Made by a program: the position numbers and the translations under genes. DNA of 64,000 nucleotides, from NCBI RefSeq assembly GCF_027943255.1, contig NC_072894.1, forward strand, positions 60,267,601 to 60,331,600, given 5' to 3'. Shown one piece after another: positions 11,200 through 23,249 of the stretch. This DNA is from Anastrepha obliqua (Eukaryota > Arthropoda > Insecta > Diptera > Tephritidae). Numbering within the stretch: the first letter of the stretch is position 1; the number at the start of each line of letters is the position of its first letter. The notes below the pieces were generated by a model that was not told where the DNA came from, did not search any database, and saw only the letters and a program-made list of their open reading frames with translations.

Positions 11200-12587
11200 A
11201 ATTATGTTTTTAGTACATGAGAAGAAATCGTAGGTGAAATACATGGCTAAATATTGTAAAAGAATAATTTCGAAACATTTTATAAGGGGTCCTCTTAGAC
11301 AAAAGCTACACATTTTATATACGTTATCTTTCAGTGCCATTTACATTGCGAATAAGTTAAGGTGCTACCCCGGTATTGATTGCAATAAAAAATATACTTG
11401 TGTCAGGCAATTATTAATAAATTCCTATACGAATAAAATTCTGAATACGAGCTTAAAAATTAGTAAATTCTGGTTTTACGTTACTAAAAAACATCTAGTT
11501 GCTGTACCTTAAACATACATATGTATGTATTAACTCTCTGTAACTTGTGAAAATTACCGGGAAATAGTTTTCCACTCTTGATTTTTTTAGACTTTTCAAA
11601 TAGAGATAAAAGCGGATGTTTTGTGTGAAAGTTCACGGTTTAAAATATTCTGCAAAGATATTCACCCTGAAATTTTACTATTTTCACCAAACTTAGTGTT
11701 TCGACATGCATTTAAACCTTTTTCACATATACGAAAAACACTCAAATAAATTATTTAAAATTTAATTAAGCCGTACCCAAATTTATCTGAGAATACAAAA
11801 AACTTCGGGAAGGCTTCCACCTCTGAGACAATGGCTCTGAAAATGTTGCACTGTGTAATCGGTGCACGAATTTATTTATTTAACAATTTATTTATTGCTC
11901 ACCTACGTGACTAATAATCAACTACTCTAATCTGCTATCAATTAATTGTGCAATCATGTTTCCATTTAAAATTAAAAAGAATATTTTAATAAATGCTAAA
12001 ATAAACTTACTTTCTAATTTGACTTCATTAGTTGCTTTGTTTCAACCCATGTTAATATTTTAAACCCCTTTGGCATCATTGTTGAAAATGTCGAAGAGAT
12101 TGATACATATGTAAATAAAATACATATGTACACAACTAATACTAGGTACTAAGTATTTGAAAACAATCGTTGGGAAGTATAAACGAGTTTTCTGTTGAGT
12201 TTTTTTTTAATTTATGTCACTAGAAACCTCGAAGCATCTTTTGGGAATACAATTTATTATATAATTAGAAGTGGAAAAATCCACTATTATTCGTCAATGG
12301 TAATGATACTGAGCAAGTGTGTGCGAGGGCAGTAGCAAGAAGGTCGGATGGGTATGTGATTTTTGAAATATATTTTTCTGCTATTTTAACTTGGCATCTA
12401 TCGTCGGTATTTGCAGATCTCTATTCATGCTCGTGTATCTGCTTAGATTGTTCTTAGTACCTTGGATTGCACACTTTGGTTAGTAGAACACGTAGTCCCT
12501 CAAAGCTGTACACCATACATCCACACTGGCTTTAAAATGGAATTGTAAACTAGTGTGTTTTATTTAGGCTATGCAGATTTCCGGTTC
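11200..12587. other. Intergenic stretch, nothing recognised
   Basis: AT-rich. Contains small ATACATATGTATGTAT-type microsatellites (for example near 11515) and no recognisable coding or mobile element signature. Confidence 0.45.
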
Positions 12588-13610
12588 ATTAGGCTGAAAA
12601 GTCCCGGGGCTAACATAGATGGCACTAGTTTTATTGCATTCACCTCTTTTTCAGTTAGTACTAACCCTAAAAAGAAAGCTCTTAAAATTTCATGATAATA
12701 TCCTGATAAAATTAAAACACGAAATTATTATTCATCGATAACATATTATTGAACTAATAACAAAAGAAGAATAACTCACGAACTAATGAATAGTATATGT
12801 GACCTGGTCTACGAAAAGGTACCTTACGTGCGAAAACAAGTTTTCGAGAAAACAGCAGTTAAAGTTTAAACTTCTAAAAAAATCAGTCTTTTTCGTATTT
12901 GTACTTTTCTTTTTTTTTACTTTTAACAAACTTTTACCATTTTAAAGAGCCTTTCACACACTATTCGAATCAACAAAAAAGTGAAAACTGATTTTTTGAC
13001 ACGTAAGGTACCTTTTCATAGACCAGGTCACATTTACTATTCATTAGTTCGTGAGTTATTCTTCTTTTGTTATTAGTTCAATAATACGTTATCGATGAAT
13101 AATAACTTCGTGTTTTAATTTTACACTGTTTTCTCATGGGAAAATTATCGTTTAAGGGAAGCAATGGTATGAAAAGTGTTATGGGGCGGTAGCACCAGAA
13201 AACATACAAAAAATCCACAAAATCGTTTTGAATGATCGAAAAGAGAAGTTGCGTGAGTTAGCTGACATCGCAAAGATATCAAAAGAACGTGTTGCCTTTA
13301 CATTGCATGAGCTTTTGACCATAGGGAAAATCTGTTCAAAGTGGGAGTCGCATTTGCTTACTTTCAAGACAACGCACCGTCACAAGTCAATCAAAACAAT
13401 GGCAAAACTACATAAATTGAACTTCGAATTGCACCCACATCCTCCGTCTTCGCCAAAAATTGAGGCTTATTTTGAGACAAAAGATAAATCGTTTTACCAA
13501 AGTGGTATTGAAATGTTCGAGCGGCGCTGGAGTTATAGCGTTGCTCTTGTTGGAAATTACGTTGATCAATAAAGCTAATTTTGAACAAAAAAAAACGTGT
13601 GATATTTTAA
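12588..13610 (+). mobile_element. Mariner-type element, internally deleted and carrying a MITE
   Basis: The left end GGCTGAAAAGTCCCGGGGC with CTAACATAGATGGC is a mariner terminus. The coding part begins around 13150: APENIQKIHKIVLNDRKEK, LRELADIAKISKERVAF and HELLTIGKICSKW are the N-terminal HTH domain. After about 13365 it jumps to KTMAKLHKLNFELHPHPPSS and then to KIEAYFETKDKSFYQSGIEM ending at 13572. The first catalytic aspartate block is missing, so there are internal deletions. The right terminus is not visible. The 5' untranslated part is interrupted by the inverted-repeat element at 12707-13123. Confidence 0.75.
12707..13123. mobile_element. MITE with about 124-bp terminal inverted repeats
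   Basis: The left arm 12707-12830 and right arm 13000-13123 are near-perfect reverse complements (for example TAAAATTAAAACACGAA against TTCGTGTTTTAATTTTA), with only scattered mismatches. They enclose about 170 bp of AT-rich sequence. TA lies at both outer edges, compatible with a Tc1/mariner-type target. No coding capacity. It is inserted in the 5' part of a mariner and is therefore younger than that element. A transcript through it would fold into a long hairpin. Confidence 0.75.
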
Positions 13611-13865
13611 CTATGATATTGCATTGTACACCTACAATTTTCATAGGAAAACAGGATGAATAATCATCTTGCATATGTCTCTAGAGAATGTCTCAATAAA
13701 TGGTGTCAAATTTTCCTCAATTGGCTGTCGGTACATAGTACCTTGCCTAAAGGCATGTTATTGCCTATCGTGAGTCTCTATACGAAAATTTTGTAATTCT
13801 TATGTTTAGTACTTCGAATCAAGTACTTACATATATACGTATTATGCCCAAGGTTTACTCAGGTC

Positions 13866-14867
13866 CATGCTGCCACAAGAGCTGCCAAAGTAAGAGGCAT
13901 GTTAAGTAAGCTCATGGCAAACCTTGGAGGTCCAACGCAAAATAAGCGAAAACTTTTAATGGACACGACGAACTCGATTCTCTTATATGAATGCGAAATA
14001 CGGGCAGATTCGCTAAGGGTGCAATGCCGGCGGAAAACTCTGAAATCTGTGCAACGCACCTGCGCTCTCAGAGTGGCTTCGTCATACAGAATGGTATCTG
14101 AAGCAGCGGTGTTAGTTATCAGCGGAACCATCCCTATAGATATTCTAGCACAAGAGCGCAAACGGAGATGGGAGGCAAAAAACACAGGAATCCCAGTACC
14201 ACGTTTCTCCGATATTAGAGTTCAAACGCTCACACTTTGGCAGGCAAGATGGAATTCTGAACGGTATGGTAGATGAACAGCGAGATTAATACCCGATCTA
14301 AAAAAGTGGGTAGAAAGAAAGCACGGCGAGGTTAAGTATTACCTCAAACAGTTTTTGTCCGGACATGGGTCCTTTCGCAAGTATTTGTGGCGAATGGGAA
14401 AAGTGAGCCAACCAAACTGCATATATATAGATACTGAGTATGATGATGCCAGTGGTAGAACGTAGAGAGAACAGGTCTGCAGCGAGCTATTGGTGTATTT
14501 ACAGCTGAAGAAATTATCGAGAAAATGATGATGGACGAAAAAAAAAATGGACTGTCGTCGCAAATTTTGTGGAGGATATTATCCAAAGAAAGAAGCGCGA
14601 AATCGAAAGTTATGCTGAAGATCATCGAGCATAGGTTTCTCAAAACAGGCGACAGTGGACGCAGGGTGAGTAAGTAAGTGTCTTAGGACGCCGTCTTGGT
14701 CCTCTACTTCGAAGCAATGCGGAACAGTCCGGGGGTGGAGGGAAAAATCCAAGAGAAGGGATATGTTTAGTGGAATCACCACACACGTACTAGCGACGGT
14801 GACTATATGGTGCGAAGGCATTGTTAACCCAACCTCACCGCCAAAAAAAAAAAAAAACAAAAAAAAA
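13866..14867 (+). mobile_element. R1-clade LINE, 5'-truncated copy
   Basis: Translation at 13899-14276 gives GPTQNKRKLLMDTTNSILLY, VQRTCALRVASSYRMVSEAA and IPIDILAQERKRR, followed in another frame by KKWVERKHGEVKYYLKQFLS and GHGSFRKYLWRMGK. These are the conserved post-RT region of R1/TRAS-type retrotransposons. It ends in an A-rich tail (from about 14843). Flanks: CAAGGTTTACTCAGGTC at 13849-13865 and CAAGGTGTACTCAGGTC at 14868-14884, a 17-bp target duplication with one difference. The frame is broken at 14274 and again later. Truncated, immobile copy outside rDNA. Confidence 0.85.
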
Positions 14868-14884
14868 CAAGGTGTACTCAGGTC

Positions 14885-17800
14885 AGAATATAATTTCCCA
14901 TTGTCTAGAAACACCCTTGATTGGTGAGCGGAATGCACGAATTGTTGTATCCATGCAATGACATAACAACAAACTGCAGTCGAACCAATTTCTGCAATTC
15001 TTACAATAACAACATATTTGGGCTATGAATTTCAGTACAGCAAATTGGCCACTTACTTAATATTATTCCTTCATTATTTAATATTACTCCTTCTTAGTCG
15101 CTACCTTTTTTGTTGCTTACACATACATATATACAGTATACACGCCACGTACATATATACATACACCTATACATTGAACCACGCTTATTTCATGCAGTTT
15201 CAGTTTATGAATTTAAATTATTGCAGAATGAAAAATTATCTCAATTTAAAAAAAATGTTATGTAAATATTTAGTTAAATGATTTGCTAACATAATGAGTA
15301 GAGCAGAATTCGTGGAAATATAGTTCCACTCAAACTACGGGATGAAATGCAACCACAATGCGGTATATTTGCTCACAGCTTATTTCATGCAAGCACTTGT
15401 TTATGTTGTGGCGGCGGCTAGTCGCTTGGTTAACGGTATTTTGAATTTCTAGTTTCATTTTGACATAGTTGAATCAGTTTATCCCTAAGATATCCTTTCT
15501 GTGTCATAAGTATCAAGAACTTTAAAATTCATCAAAAGTTTGGAAACCCTCAGATTTCAAAAATCAAATGTCAAATAACCAAGTATTATAAAACAACCAT
15601 TTCGGTGATTTTTAGAAGAATAAAAAAACGAGTTTTTAGGGTACCAAGCTCCTTTGAATATTAGCTTTAAGTACAGGGGTGAATTTTTACTAGGTACAAT
15701 AAAAATTTCCATCACTCATTTTTTTTAATTTAGTAAAACATGTCTGTCTATTGCCTGTGCCTATTGACTAAAAGGAAATTATCAAAATGTTGATATTTTA
15801 ATAGTTACTTAAGTGGAAAATACCCCCAATTTGAAATTTTCCATATTCTTCAAACATAAGCCAGCTTCATTTTAATTAAAAACAAAATACTTTGATTTGA
15901 AAACTGTGTGAAAATATTACGTTTTACATTTCCCTTCTTTTTCAAATTTTTAGCAACAATTTTCCTAAACTCTATTATAATTGTAGTTATGAGTTATCCC
16001 AAAATTAACCTGCCCCGGAAATTTAATTGAAGGCGATGTATGGCAATTAAAATTTCGTCTAAATTTATTTGAGAAGATCAAAGTTTCCCCTTTAGACTAT
16101 GAACTGGTAACCCTCTATTGCACTCAAATATGGAATGTTCGTTCCTTTCAAGGAAATAATATAAAATTGACCACACAAAAAACTAACTAACTATATAGCC
16201 CAAAAATATTATCTTTTATAACTTCTGAGAGTGAATTTTAGGTTTAATTAAAATTTTATATAGAACCAAATATGGTTTTTCTCTACCGAACATTTATTAG
16301 TTTCTCTTGGTTTTTGGCAATTAAATGTATTTAATTTAATTTTTTTTATTTTATAAATAGTTTACACAGTTTCATGTCTACAGTGGGCTTCGAACCAAGC
16401 CCATACCAAGCTTATACATAATAAGACAAATAATTAAAAAATTAAATATCAACTACTAAAAACTCAAACTTTTCATTGAGCTACCAATCTTTCGCTTATT
16501 TCAATTCTGGTTTTATTTTTCATCACGCTTCTTTATATAACTTTCTCCAAAACTTTTTCATTCCCATCAACGCTTTAAAATAAAAACTATGCTTAAGTTA
16601 CAAAAAAATCCGCAACTCACCCTTAGGAACACAATTTAAATATAATGTATGCACTTTGCACCTTCTTCCGCGTTAAGTCCGTTAATTGCACAACTTTAGT
16701 TACTTCTCGTTGTTGTACAAATTCTCACTCTCGTACTCTACTTGACTTTATTGGTTCACTGCGTTTAATTAATTTTACGTCGTTTAAGTTCTAATTCAAT
16801 TATAAAACAATATTAAATTAATTTGCCGAGTAACTTAAATGGCCACACAACTACTACTAATTTCAAACTACGCAAGCAACAGTTATTTTTTAACATTCAC
16901 ACATTCAACTGCTGGATGCTCTTCTCAAAAGCTCAACAAATGCTTTCATTCGCTTCGACTATTGAATGCTTACTGTTTGCAGCAACCAAGCCAACTGAGT
17001 TCTTACACCTGTTGATCGACGTTAAATGGCTCGAAATGGCTACGCGGCCACTTATTTATATGTGCCAACGGCAACTTGGGCGTAGAAAGACTTTTTACGA
17101 GAAGGTAATATATATAATTTTTTTTTTGAAATTGCAACACAAAAATGTTTTAATTTTTTAATGAATTGTTTCATTAAAAGTTTCAATTTTCTTCCCGAAT
17201 TACTGCAATTGAAAGATTCTTGCATATGATGTATAACAGTCACTGCCCCCCACTTATCCCTTTGCGGCGCTGTGACACTGTTTTACCACCAACTGTGGCG
17301 CCAGCAACATACACATGACTATTTTGCCGAAGGAGTTTCCGAAGCATGTCGCCGTTTCGCAACTAAATCTGGCTTCCGAACGACTAAACGCGTAACGACA
17401 AACACGAACAACAAGAAAAGCGGAAGTACACAAGCACACACTGGCAGATGCACATACATGGCACATATACTTAATACTTATATAGAGAATACTGCTTACG
17501 CACACACACATATATATATATAGAAAATGAACGACTACACTTCCACACACAAATCCAAAACGCATGTCATACTCAATGAATTTGTTGGTGTGCTGTTGGA
17601 ATATGCTGTATGTATTGTAGTGCATTTGCAAGAAGGAAATGGTTAACAGTGTTGCCCATATGCCTACGCTTTTGTTTTACTTAACCACAAAATATGATGG
17701 CAATTGTTAAATTTGTGTGCTCACGGATTTGCCGAGTGCCCATTGAAGGTGTCGTTCAGCCACCAAAGACAATTAAGACATTTAATACATTTGATAAATT

Positions 17801-18539
17801 GCTTCGAGCTGGCAATGAGATAACTGTTTGTGCATACATATACATTTTGACTGCTGCATTTAATTAAGTATATGGGTGTTGTGAAAGCTGGGTGTGGGTT
17901 GGTTTTTAATTAAACTAGAACAAGTGAGCCTCTCTTGGTTTTTGAAAATTTTGTTAAATCCTAGTAGCAACAGGTGGCAAAGAAATTTGTGGAGCTTCGT
18001 GACATACCATTGTTCTTGTGGATAAATTCAGTTCAGACAATATGAAAATTTTACAATACTAGAATATGAAAAATGCAGTGGGCTTGATAATGAATATGGC
18101 CATAGTTATTCATACACGTGCACAAGTGCAACCACTTCTATTTTGGTTTAAAAATATATTAATTGTTAATACATACATATGCCTATACATATATAGATCT
18201 TTTGTTGCATGTTTTTCCGGGTTCCTACCACAATTTGCGTGTTTTATAGGGCTGTGTTAATGGATCCGCTGACGCAACGCATTTGACTGACGTGACGTGT
18301 AAAACGTACCGTGGTGCCACAATGAACCAAAGCATATGAACAAAAAAAAAAGCTGATGTTCTTGTCGTGAAAGCATATATTGTATTTCGTTCTGTATAAA
18401 AAGGTTTTTGGTGGTTGTGAAATATATTATAGAATTAATGCTTATTAAAGCGAAATGGTATTTTAATAAAATTTATGGTAGGCATATACGATGAGTGTGA
18501 CCATAACTTCAAAATCGCACATTAATTTCAAATATAGCA
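14885..18539. other. Long intergenic stretch without a recognised gene
   Basis: No convincing exon, RNA gene or transposon. The segment 17231-17500 is less AT-rich than its surroundings and contains several CpG-bearing words (GTGGCGCCAGC, GTCGCCGTTTCGC). It could be regulatory or a 5' exon of a gene outside the window, but neither strand shows a supported coding exon. A TATAAAAAG box at 18397 has no gene after it. Microsatellites are at 15121-15170 and 17500-17520. Confidence 0.4.
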
Positions 18540-18712
18540 AATAATTATCGGGGAATATCCTTTATGAACTGTATCGCAAAAATGTTAATGGGATTGATTA
18601 ATACAAGACTTCCAACATATGAATAGAAAACACCAGAGTTACTCAACCGTGGATAGGATGGCATATAGTTAGTCCTGCCATAAGTTCTGCTATAATTTTT
18701 TTAAAATAAAGC
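18540..18712 (+). mobile_element. LINE reverse-transcriptase fragment, N-terminal part
   Basis: One frame reads NYRGISFMNCIAKMLMGLIN, then TRLPTY, a fingers/palm motif of non-LTR reverse transcriptases (usual form NYRPISL...K..E). The downstream RT block starting at about 20205 (YAYLVNFKAVFDRVP) follows in the correct order and on the same strand. I infer that both belong to one LINE, separated by a SINE and a mariner. Confidence 0.6.
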
Positions 18713-18724
18713 TAGTTTTATTCA

Positions 18725-19026
18725 GCCGCCTTAGCCGAATGGGTAGGGGCGTGAACTCGGTAAAAGATCAAAATAAAGAAAAAGTTTTTTTCTAATAGCG
18801 GTTGCCCCTCGGCAAGCAATGGCAAACTTCCGAGTGTATTTCTGCCATGAAAAAGCTCCTCAAAAAATATCTGCCGTTCGGAGTCGGCTTGAAACTGTAG
18901 GTCCCTCCATTTGTGGAACAACATCAAGACGCCCGCCAGAAATAGGAGGAGGAGCTCGGCCAAACACTCAAAAAGGGTGTATGCGACAATTATACATATA
19001 CATGTATATACATATACATATGTATA
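18725..19026 (+). mobile_element. SINE-A copy 2, with target duplication
   Basis: Head GCCGCCTTAGCCGAATGGG (box A-like) is followed by the family body: GCAATGGCAAACTTCCGAGT, TCTGCCATGAAAAAGCTCCT, GGAGTCGGCTTGAAACTG and AGGAGGAGCTCGGCCAAAC. It ends in a TA-rich tail. The 12-mer TAGTTTTATTCA is present on both sides (18713-18724 and 19027-19038). It lacks a good box B (the segment between head and body is deleted). Inserted into the LINE whose fragments lie on either side. Confidence 0.85.
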
Positions 19027-19079
19027 TAGTTTTATTCATGATTAAATAAAATATATTAAGAAAACAAAACTTTCAATTT

Positions 19080-20200
19080 TCATTCGAAACGAACACCATT
19101 TGCTTTTACACATGAATATTGGCGTTGCTGCCCGAGCCAAATATTGTTTGAGGCTCTCTAAATGTCTATGAGGTCTTCGACAGGTCAGGTTCTCCAATTC
19201 TGACCACAACCTGTAATCTAGTGACTATGAACCCAGAAATATTGTTTTTCAGCTACTGCTGGGTGGTTTTTGCTTTATGGGCTGGAGCGGAATCTTGCTG
19301 AGGGATCCAACGCTCTCCAGTGAAGAGAGTACTGCTCAACTGCTTCACCACGCCTTCCAAGACCTCCTTCTGGTACACTTTTGCCCCGGTCTTAACCACT
19401 TTTTCGCAGAAATGAAGAGCTGTAATGCCTTTAAAAGGCACTATCCACCAAACCAATACAGAGGTTGGACGGTGGCCACGCTGAACCCTTGGAATAACAT
19501 TTTTTGCGTCTTTAAAAGTTTTAGCATAGAATTTGTCGTTTTGCTTATGAAAAACTTCTTCAACAGAGAAAATTTTTCATCTGTGAAGAGAATGTTTTTA
19601 TTGCCATTAACCGAGTTCCACCGAAGAAGCTGTTTGCATCTGTCGAGTCTAAATTTCTTCAAACGCGTTGCCAGTTGAGCGACGGAAGGCTTTCATGTGG
19701 AGATCATCTCTAATTAGTCTTGGCATGGATCTGGTAGATCCATTCATTTCCCTGGACATGATTTTTTGCGTTCTAAGGTGATTTCTACGAATTCTTTCTC
19801 GAACGGCGTTTATGGCTGCACTGGTTCGAGCCACGCGAGGACGCCCCTTTTTTCTGTCTGTCACTGCAGGCATTTGGGAAAAACGATTGATCGTACGGTA
19901 AACAAACATACTCCAAATGTTAAGTTTTTACAGCAATTTGCAAATCTCACTTGCACTTTTACCACACTTAAGTAATGCAATCACTGCAATGCGATTTTTC
20001 TTAGCTCCCAACTCCCTTGTTAACAAGCGAACTTTGTCACGAAACTAGGTATAATTTATGAGTAGACATTCCATATGAACAAAAGCAAAAATAACGAAAC
20101 TTTTTTCTACGAATTTGTTCTCTCCCCATACATTCTAAAAGTTATCACAGAATGCCAAAACTAAGTACAAATTTGCGTCCATGGTACATTTAAAATTCCA
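19080..20200 (-). mobile_element. Mariner/Tc1-type transposase element, decayed
   Basis: Read on the minus strand, in order: KKGRPRVARTSAAINAVRER and LRTQKIMSREMNGSTRSM (19909-19650), DRCKQLLRWNSVNGNKNILF then TDEKFSL (19655-19560, first catalytic Asp present), VWWIVPFKGITALHFCEKVV, LEGVVKQLSSTLF and QQDSAPAHKAKTTQQ (19456-19253, second Asp present). This follows an IS630-superfamily transposase throughout. The frames are shifted at about 19660 and 19450, and the C-terminal third is reduced to fragments. Termini not identified. Confidence 0.75.
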
Positions 20201-21596
20201 TAAAAACAAAGCCTTTACGCATACCTCGTGAATTTCAAAGCAGTCTTCGACAGGGTGCCCAGGAATCTATTAATTTATAAACTCTGACCAAAAGGAGTAT
20301 CAAACAAAATAAAAAATCTGATACAAAATATATATTTGAATACGAGAACCGCAGTTTGGACAAGAAGGAAAGTATCAGATTAGTTTGAAACCTGCACCGG
20401 TGTGCAGCAAGGTTATCCGCTATCGCCATTCCTCTTCGCATTAGGCATAATTGATTTACAGGACTGTTTGGGAGGTGGTTTACTGATTCATGGAATAAAT
20501 GTACGCCGTCTTATATATGCTGATTATATTGTCCTCCTTCATATAATCCCAATGTCATGCAATCTATGATTTGATTAAAAAATGGAAAAATATTGCGCTG
20601 AGTGGAACATGGAAGTAAATTCAATGAAATCTGAGATGAAGATCTTTAGTAAAGGTAATCAACTAACTAAGACGGAAAAATGGCTGTAAAAAGGTAAAAA
20701 AATAAAAGTAGTGACAGAATATAATTATCTTGGTGTCATTCTCACCCCTAAAATGTCATTTGCTAAGCATGTGAAAGCCAGAAATAATTCAGTAAACCAT
20801 ACATTTCAAACAAAGCAAGCTGCTCAAATCTGGGGTTATACGCTACTTGAAGAAGTAAATAAATCTCAGCGTTATATTATTAAAGAATTTTCAAACTACA
20901 TGAAATACAATTGGAAAACTATTTATGATTACAGCAGCAGTAGACTCCTGCACAAATTAAAACAGTGCATATTACGAAAAAACGTGTTTTAGCGCAAACA
21001 ACTCAACAACTTAGTTATGGAGTTCGTCTTTAAGCTTGAAGAAAATATAAATGCTATGGATTGGCAAGATCGCTGTATCCAGCTTTTATCATGGCAAAAC
21101 AAAAAACACAATCAAGCGTGGCACGAATTTATAAACCTTTAGATTACTAAAAAGTAGAATCATATTTTAGAGAAATCTGACATCTCTACAACATTTAAGG
21201 CAAAATGTGGATTGCTAAAACTGAATGCAATAGCCTATGAATCGCGGTGAAAATTTGCAGGCTATGCAACGTAAACGAAAAAGAAGACATGCATCACTTC
21301 TTAGGAAGATACCCTGTACAGATGAAACGACGCTGAAGTAATACTCGTATATATATATTGTATAAGTGGCCAAAATTGGAGAACGCTAACTGGTTTTATG
21401 TACTAAGCCTTACACTATAGATAATTCCTTATAGCAGAGTTCAATTATTAATTTATTTAAGAGCTCTGTCACAAATATTCGTATTTATTTCTTTATTTAA
21501 GTTTAATATTAAATGAATTATTGTATGAATTGAATCAATTGTAAGCCCTGACGTTTACAAATTAAATAAAGAATTACTACTACTACTGCATTCACT
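20201..21596 (+). mobile_element. LINE reverse transcriptase, central part to 3' end, broken
   Basis: Words in order: YAYLVNFKAVFDRVPRNLL, TGVQQGYPLSPFLFALGII, DCLGGGLLIHGINVRRLIYA, and then YADY where the catalytic box should be YADD (GATTAT at 20520-20525). MEVNSMKSEMKIFSKGN and TEYNYLGVILTPKMSFAKHV follow, to about 20992. The tail is AATTAAATAAAGAATTACTA followed by CTACTACTGC at 21566-21596. The same tail occurs in reverse at 55944-55975, so the family has a second copy. Stops interrupt the frame repeatedly. Catalytically dead. Confidence 0.75.
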
Positions 21597-21819
21597 TGTC
21601 AGGACAACTTGGTTAAGCCAAGCCCCTCTCTACTCTCTCAAGTTTTTATCGAAAATATAAGGGTGTATTTTAACTTATGCAATTAATTTAAATTCCATTT
21701 ATTTTCTGCATTTAATTTGATATAGTAATTTGATATAATAATAATAAATGCTACCATATAGAAATCAGCCATTAACCATGTTCACCACTCATCTAACGGT
21801 AATTTTAGAAAACGTGATA

Positions 21820-22180
21820 TCTCTATTATAGATGAAAAACCATTAATCAAATGTGATGAAATTTATGAACCCAATCAAAGAAACTCTATGAAATTAAAAT
21901 TATGAAAAATTTGCGATACCACGCCCACTTTTGAGTAAAAGCATGTATCTCGATAACGACTTAATAAAACTCACCCAAATTTGGTACAAATATTGCTTTA
22001 GATGAGAAATGAATATTATTGAGCTCGGATAGAAACCACGTCCATTTTTATAGTATAACACTGAATTTCTGTCGGTCCTTCTTATTTTACAAGTGTTACT
22101 AGACATCCCCAATTATATTTCCATAAAATGTGCGCGGGTATATAAAGTTCGGTTTGAGCCGAATTTAGAGTTTTTTAGAT
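21820..22180 (+). repeat. Dispersed AT-rich repeat, 3' part (tentative)
   Basis: Contains ACCACGCCCAC, ACTCACCCAAATTTGGTACA, ACCACGTCCATTTTTATAG and CGGGTATATAAAGTTCGGTT. A related ending (CAGGTATATAGAGATCGGTC, CCGAAGTTAGGCTTCC) occurs at 31710-31745. This type of sequence is common in fly genomes as a non-coding dispersed repeat. I infer family membership from these words only. Confidence 0.35.
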
Positions 22181-22212
22181 TTTTAATTTAAAGGTGATTT
22201 ATGCCCGAAGTA

Positions 22213-22923
22213 CAAAAACGCACTCGTCAAAAACAGTTCTAGAATGTTTTAAACTACTAGATGACGTATCTAAGTGCTAAAAGGTGCACCTTATCTGGGT
22301 ACCAGGCCACAGGGACATTCCAGGAAATTGTAAGGCGGATGAACTTGCAAGAGCCGGTACAACGCTCGATCTCGAACCGGATAAGGCGCTGATACCCATG
22401 CCTATAGCCACTTGTAAATTACTTATAGACAGGGAAACCATCAAAAAGGTAAATACAATCTGCCAAAACCTCACAACATGCGAACTAAGCAGACAGACAT
22501 GGCCGAACTGGAACAGCGGTCGATCGAAGATCTTGCTAAGATTCAACAGGGAATCTATAAGAAAAATGATAGGTGTATTAACAGGTCATTGTTTAATAGG
22601 CAGCCACGCTAGAAGGTTAGGACTACCTTACTTCGATTTCTGTAGAAGCTGTCTAAATACAGAAGAAGAGGAAACAGTCAGACACCTTTTATGTGAGTGT
22701 GAAAGCCTAGCTAGGAGAAGGCTGCGCACCCTCGATACAGCATTTCTAACCGATGTAGCGGATATAGCCCATCTAAAACTAACGAAGCTCTGCTCGTTTA
22801 TTAAAGCAACCGGATGGTTTGAAAGGGAACACATAGAGTAAGGATAAGCTCCAGTGGTATCACAATGGACCCGCCGAAGGTCTAAGTGTGTCTTACGACA
22901 ACCACCCTACCTACCTACCTACC
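22213..22923 (+). mobile_element. LINE 3' copy with RNase H and CCHC, target duplication intact
   Basis: The 12-mer ATGCCCGAAGTA flanks the copy on both sides (22201-22212 and 22924-22935). The copy is 5'-truncated and ends in TACC repeats. Its coding part is described at 22284-22841. A second copy of the same family lies at 59533-60378. The perfect duplication and open frame suggest a fairly recent insertion. Confidence 0.9.
22284..22841 (+). CDS. LINE ORF2 C-terminal part: RNase H end and zinc knuckle
   Basis: 185 codons, uninterrupted. The start is simply where the truncated element becomes open. It begins with the C-terminal motif of a retroelement RNase H (HLIWVPGHRDIPGNCKADEL, with the His and Asp of the active site). 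It continues through the region TCKLLIDRETIKK and the conserved LTGHCLIGSHARRLGLP, and then a CCHC-like finger CRSCLNTEEEETVRHLLCEC. It ends FIKATGWFEREHIE with a stop at 22839. Endonuclease and reverse transcriptase domains are missing by 5' truncation, so the piece has no activity of its own. LINEs with RNase H belong to clades such as I, LOA and R1-like groups. I do not choose among them. Confidence 0.8.
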   Translation: MHLIWVPGHRDIPGNCKADELARAGTTLDLEPDKALIPMPIATCKLLIDRETIKKVNTICQNLTTCELSRQTWPNWNSGRSKILLRFNRESIRKMIGVLTGHCLIGSHARRLGLPYFDFCRSCLNTEEEETVRHLLCECESLARRRLRTLDTAFLTDVADIAHLKLTKLCSFIKATGWFEREHIE

Positions 22924-23249
22924 ATGCCCGAAGTATTCCAAGATTGCTGGCTTGAGGCAAATTTAGAATTTTTACTTTTTGAATTTAAAGGTGATTTATG
23001 CCTAAAATATACCACGATTGCTGGCTCGTATGCTTTCAGCAGCACTTTTTAGAGCCTAGACATAACTTTCTGTGAAAAAATGGGCAATGATTATTTAACA
23101 CGTTACATTTTGTTGTTATTTCTTTTTTTGTTTCATATTTTATAATATTTTTCAGCTTTTTTAAAGTTCGCCGCCTATGATGTCACATCAAATAAATTCA
23201 TTTGAAAAGTATTTATTTCAATCATTATATTTTAAATATTTATGATTGG

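Noticed and set aside
17231..17640. Coding exon on either strand (open frames of 83 and 125 codons)
   Set aside because: The frames overlap on opposite strands, have low-complexity composition and no domain, and end in microsatellite sequence. No splice support.
18397..18406. Core promoter with TATAAAAAG
   Set aside because: No transcript unit, start codon context or exon follows within 500 bp. AT-rich sequence makes such boxes frequent.
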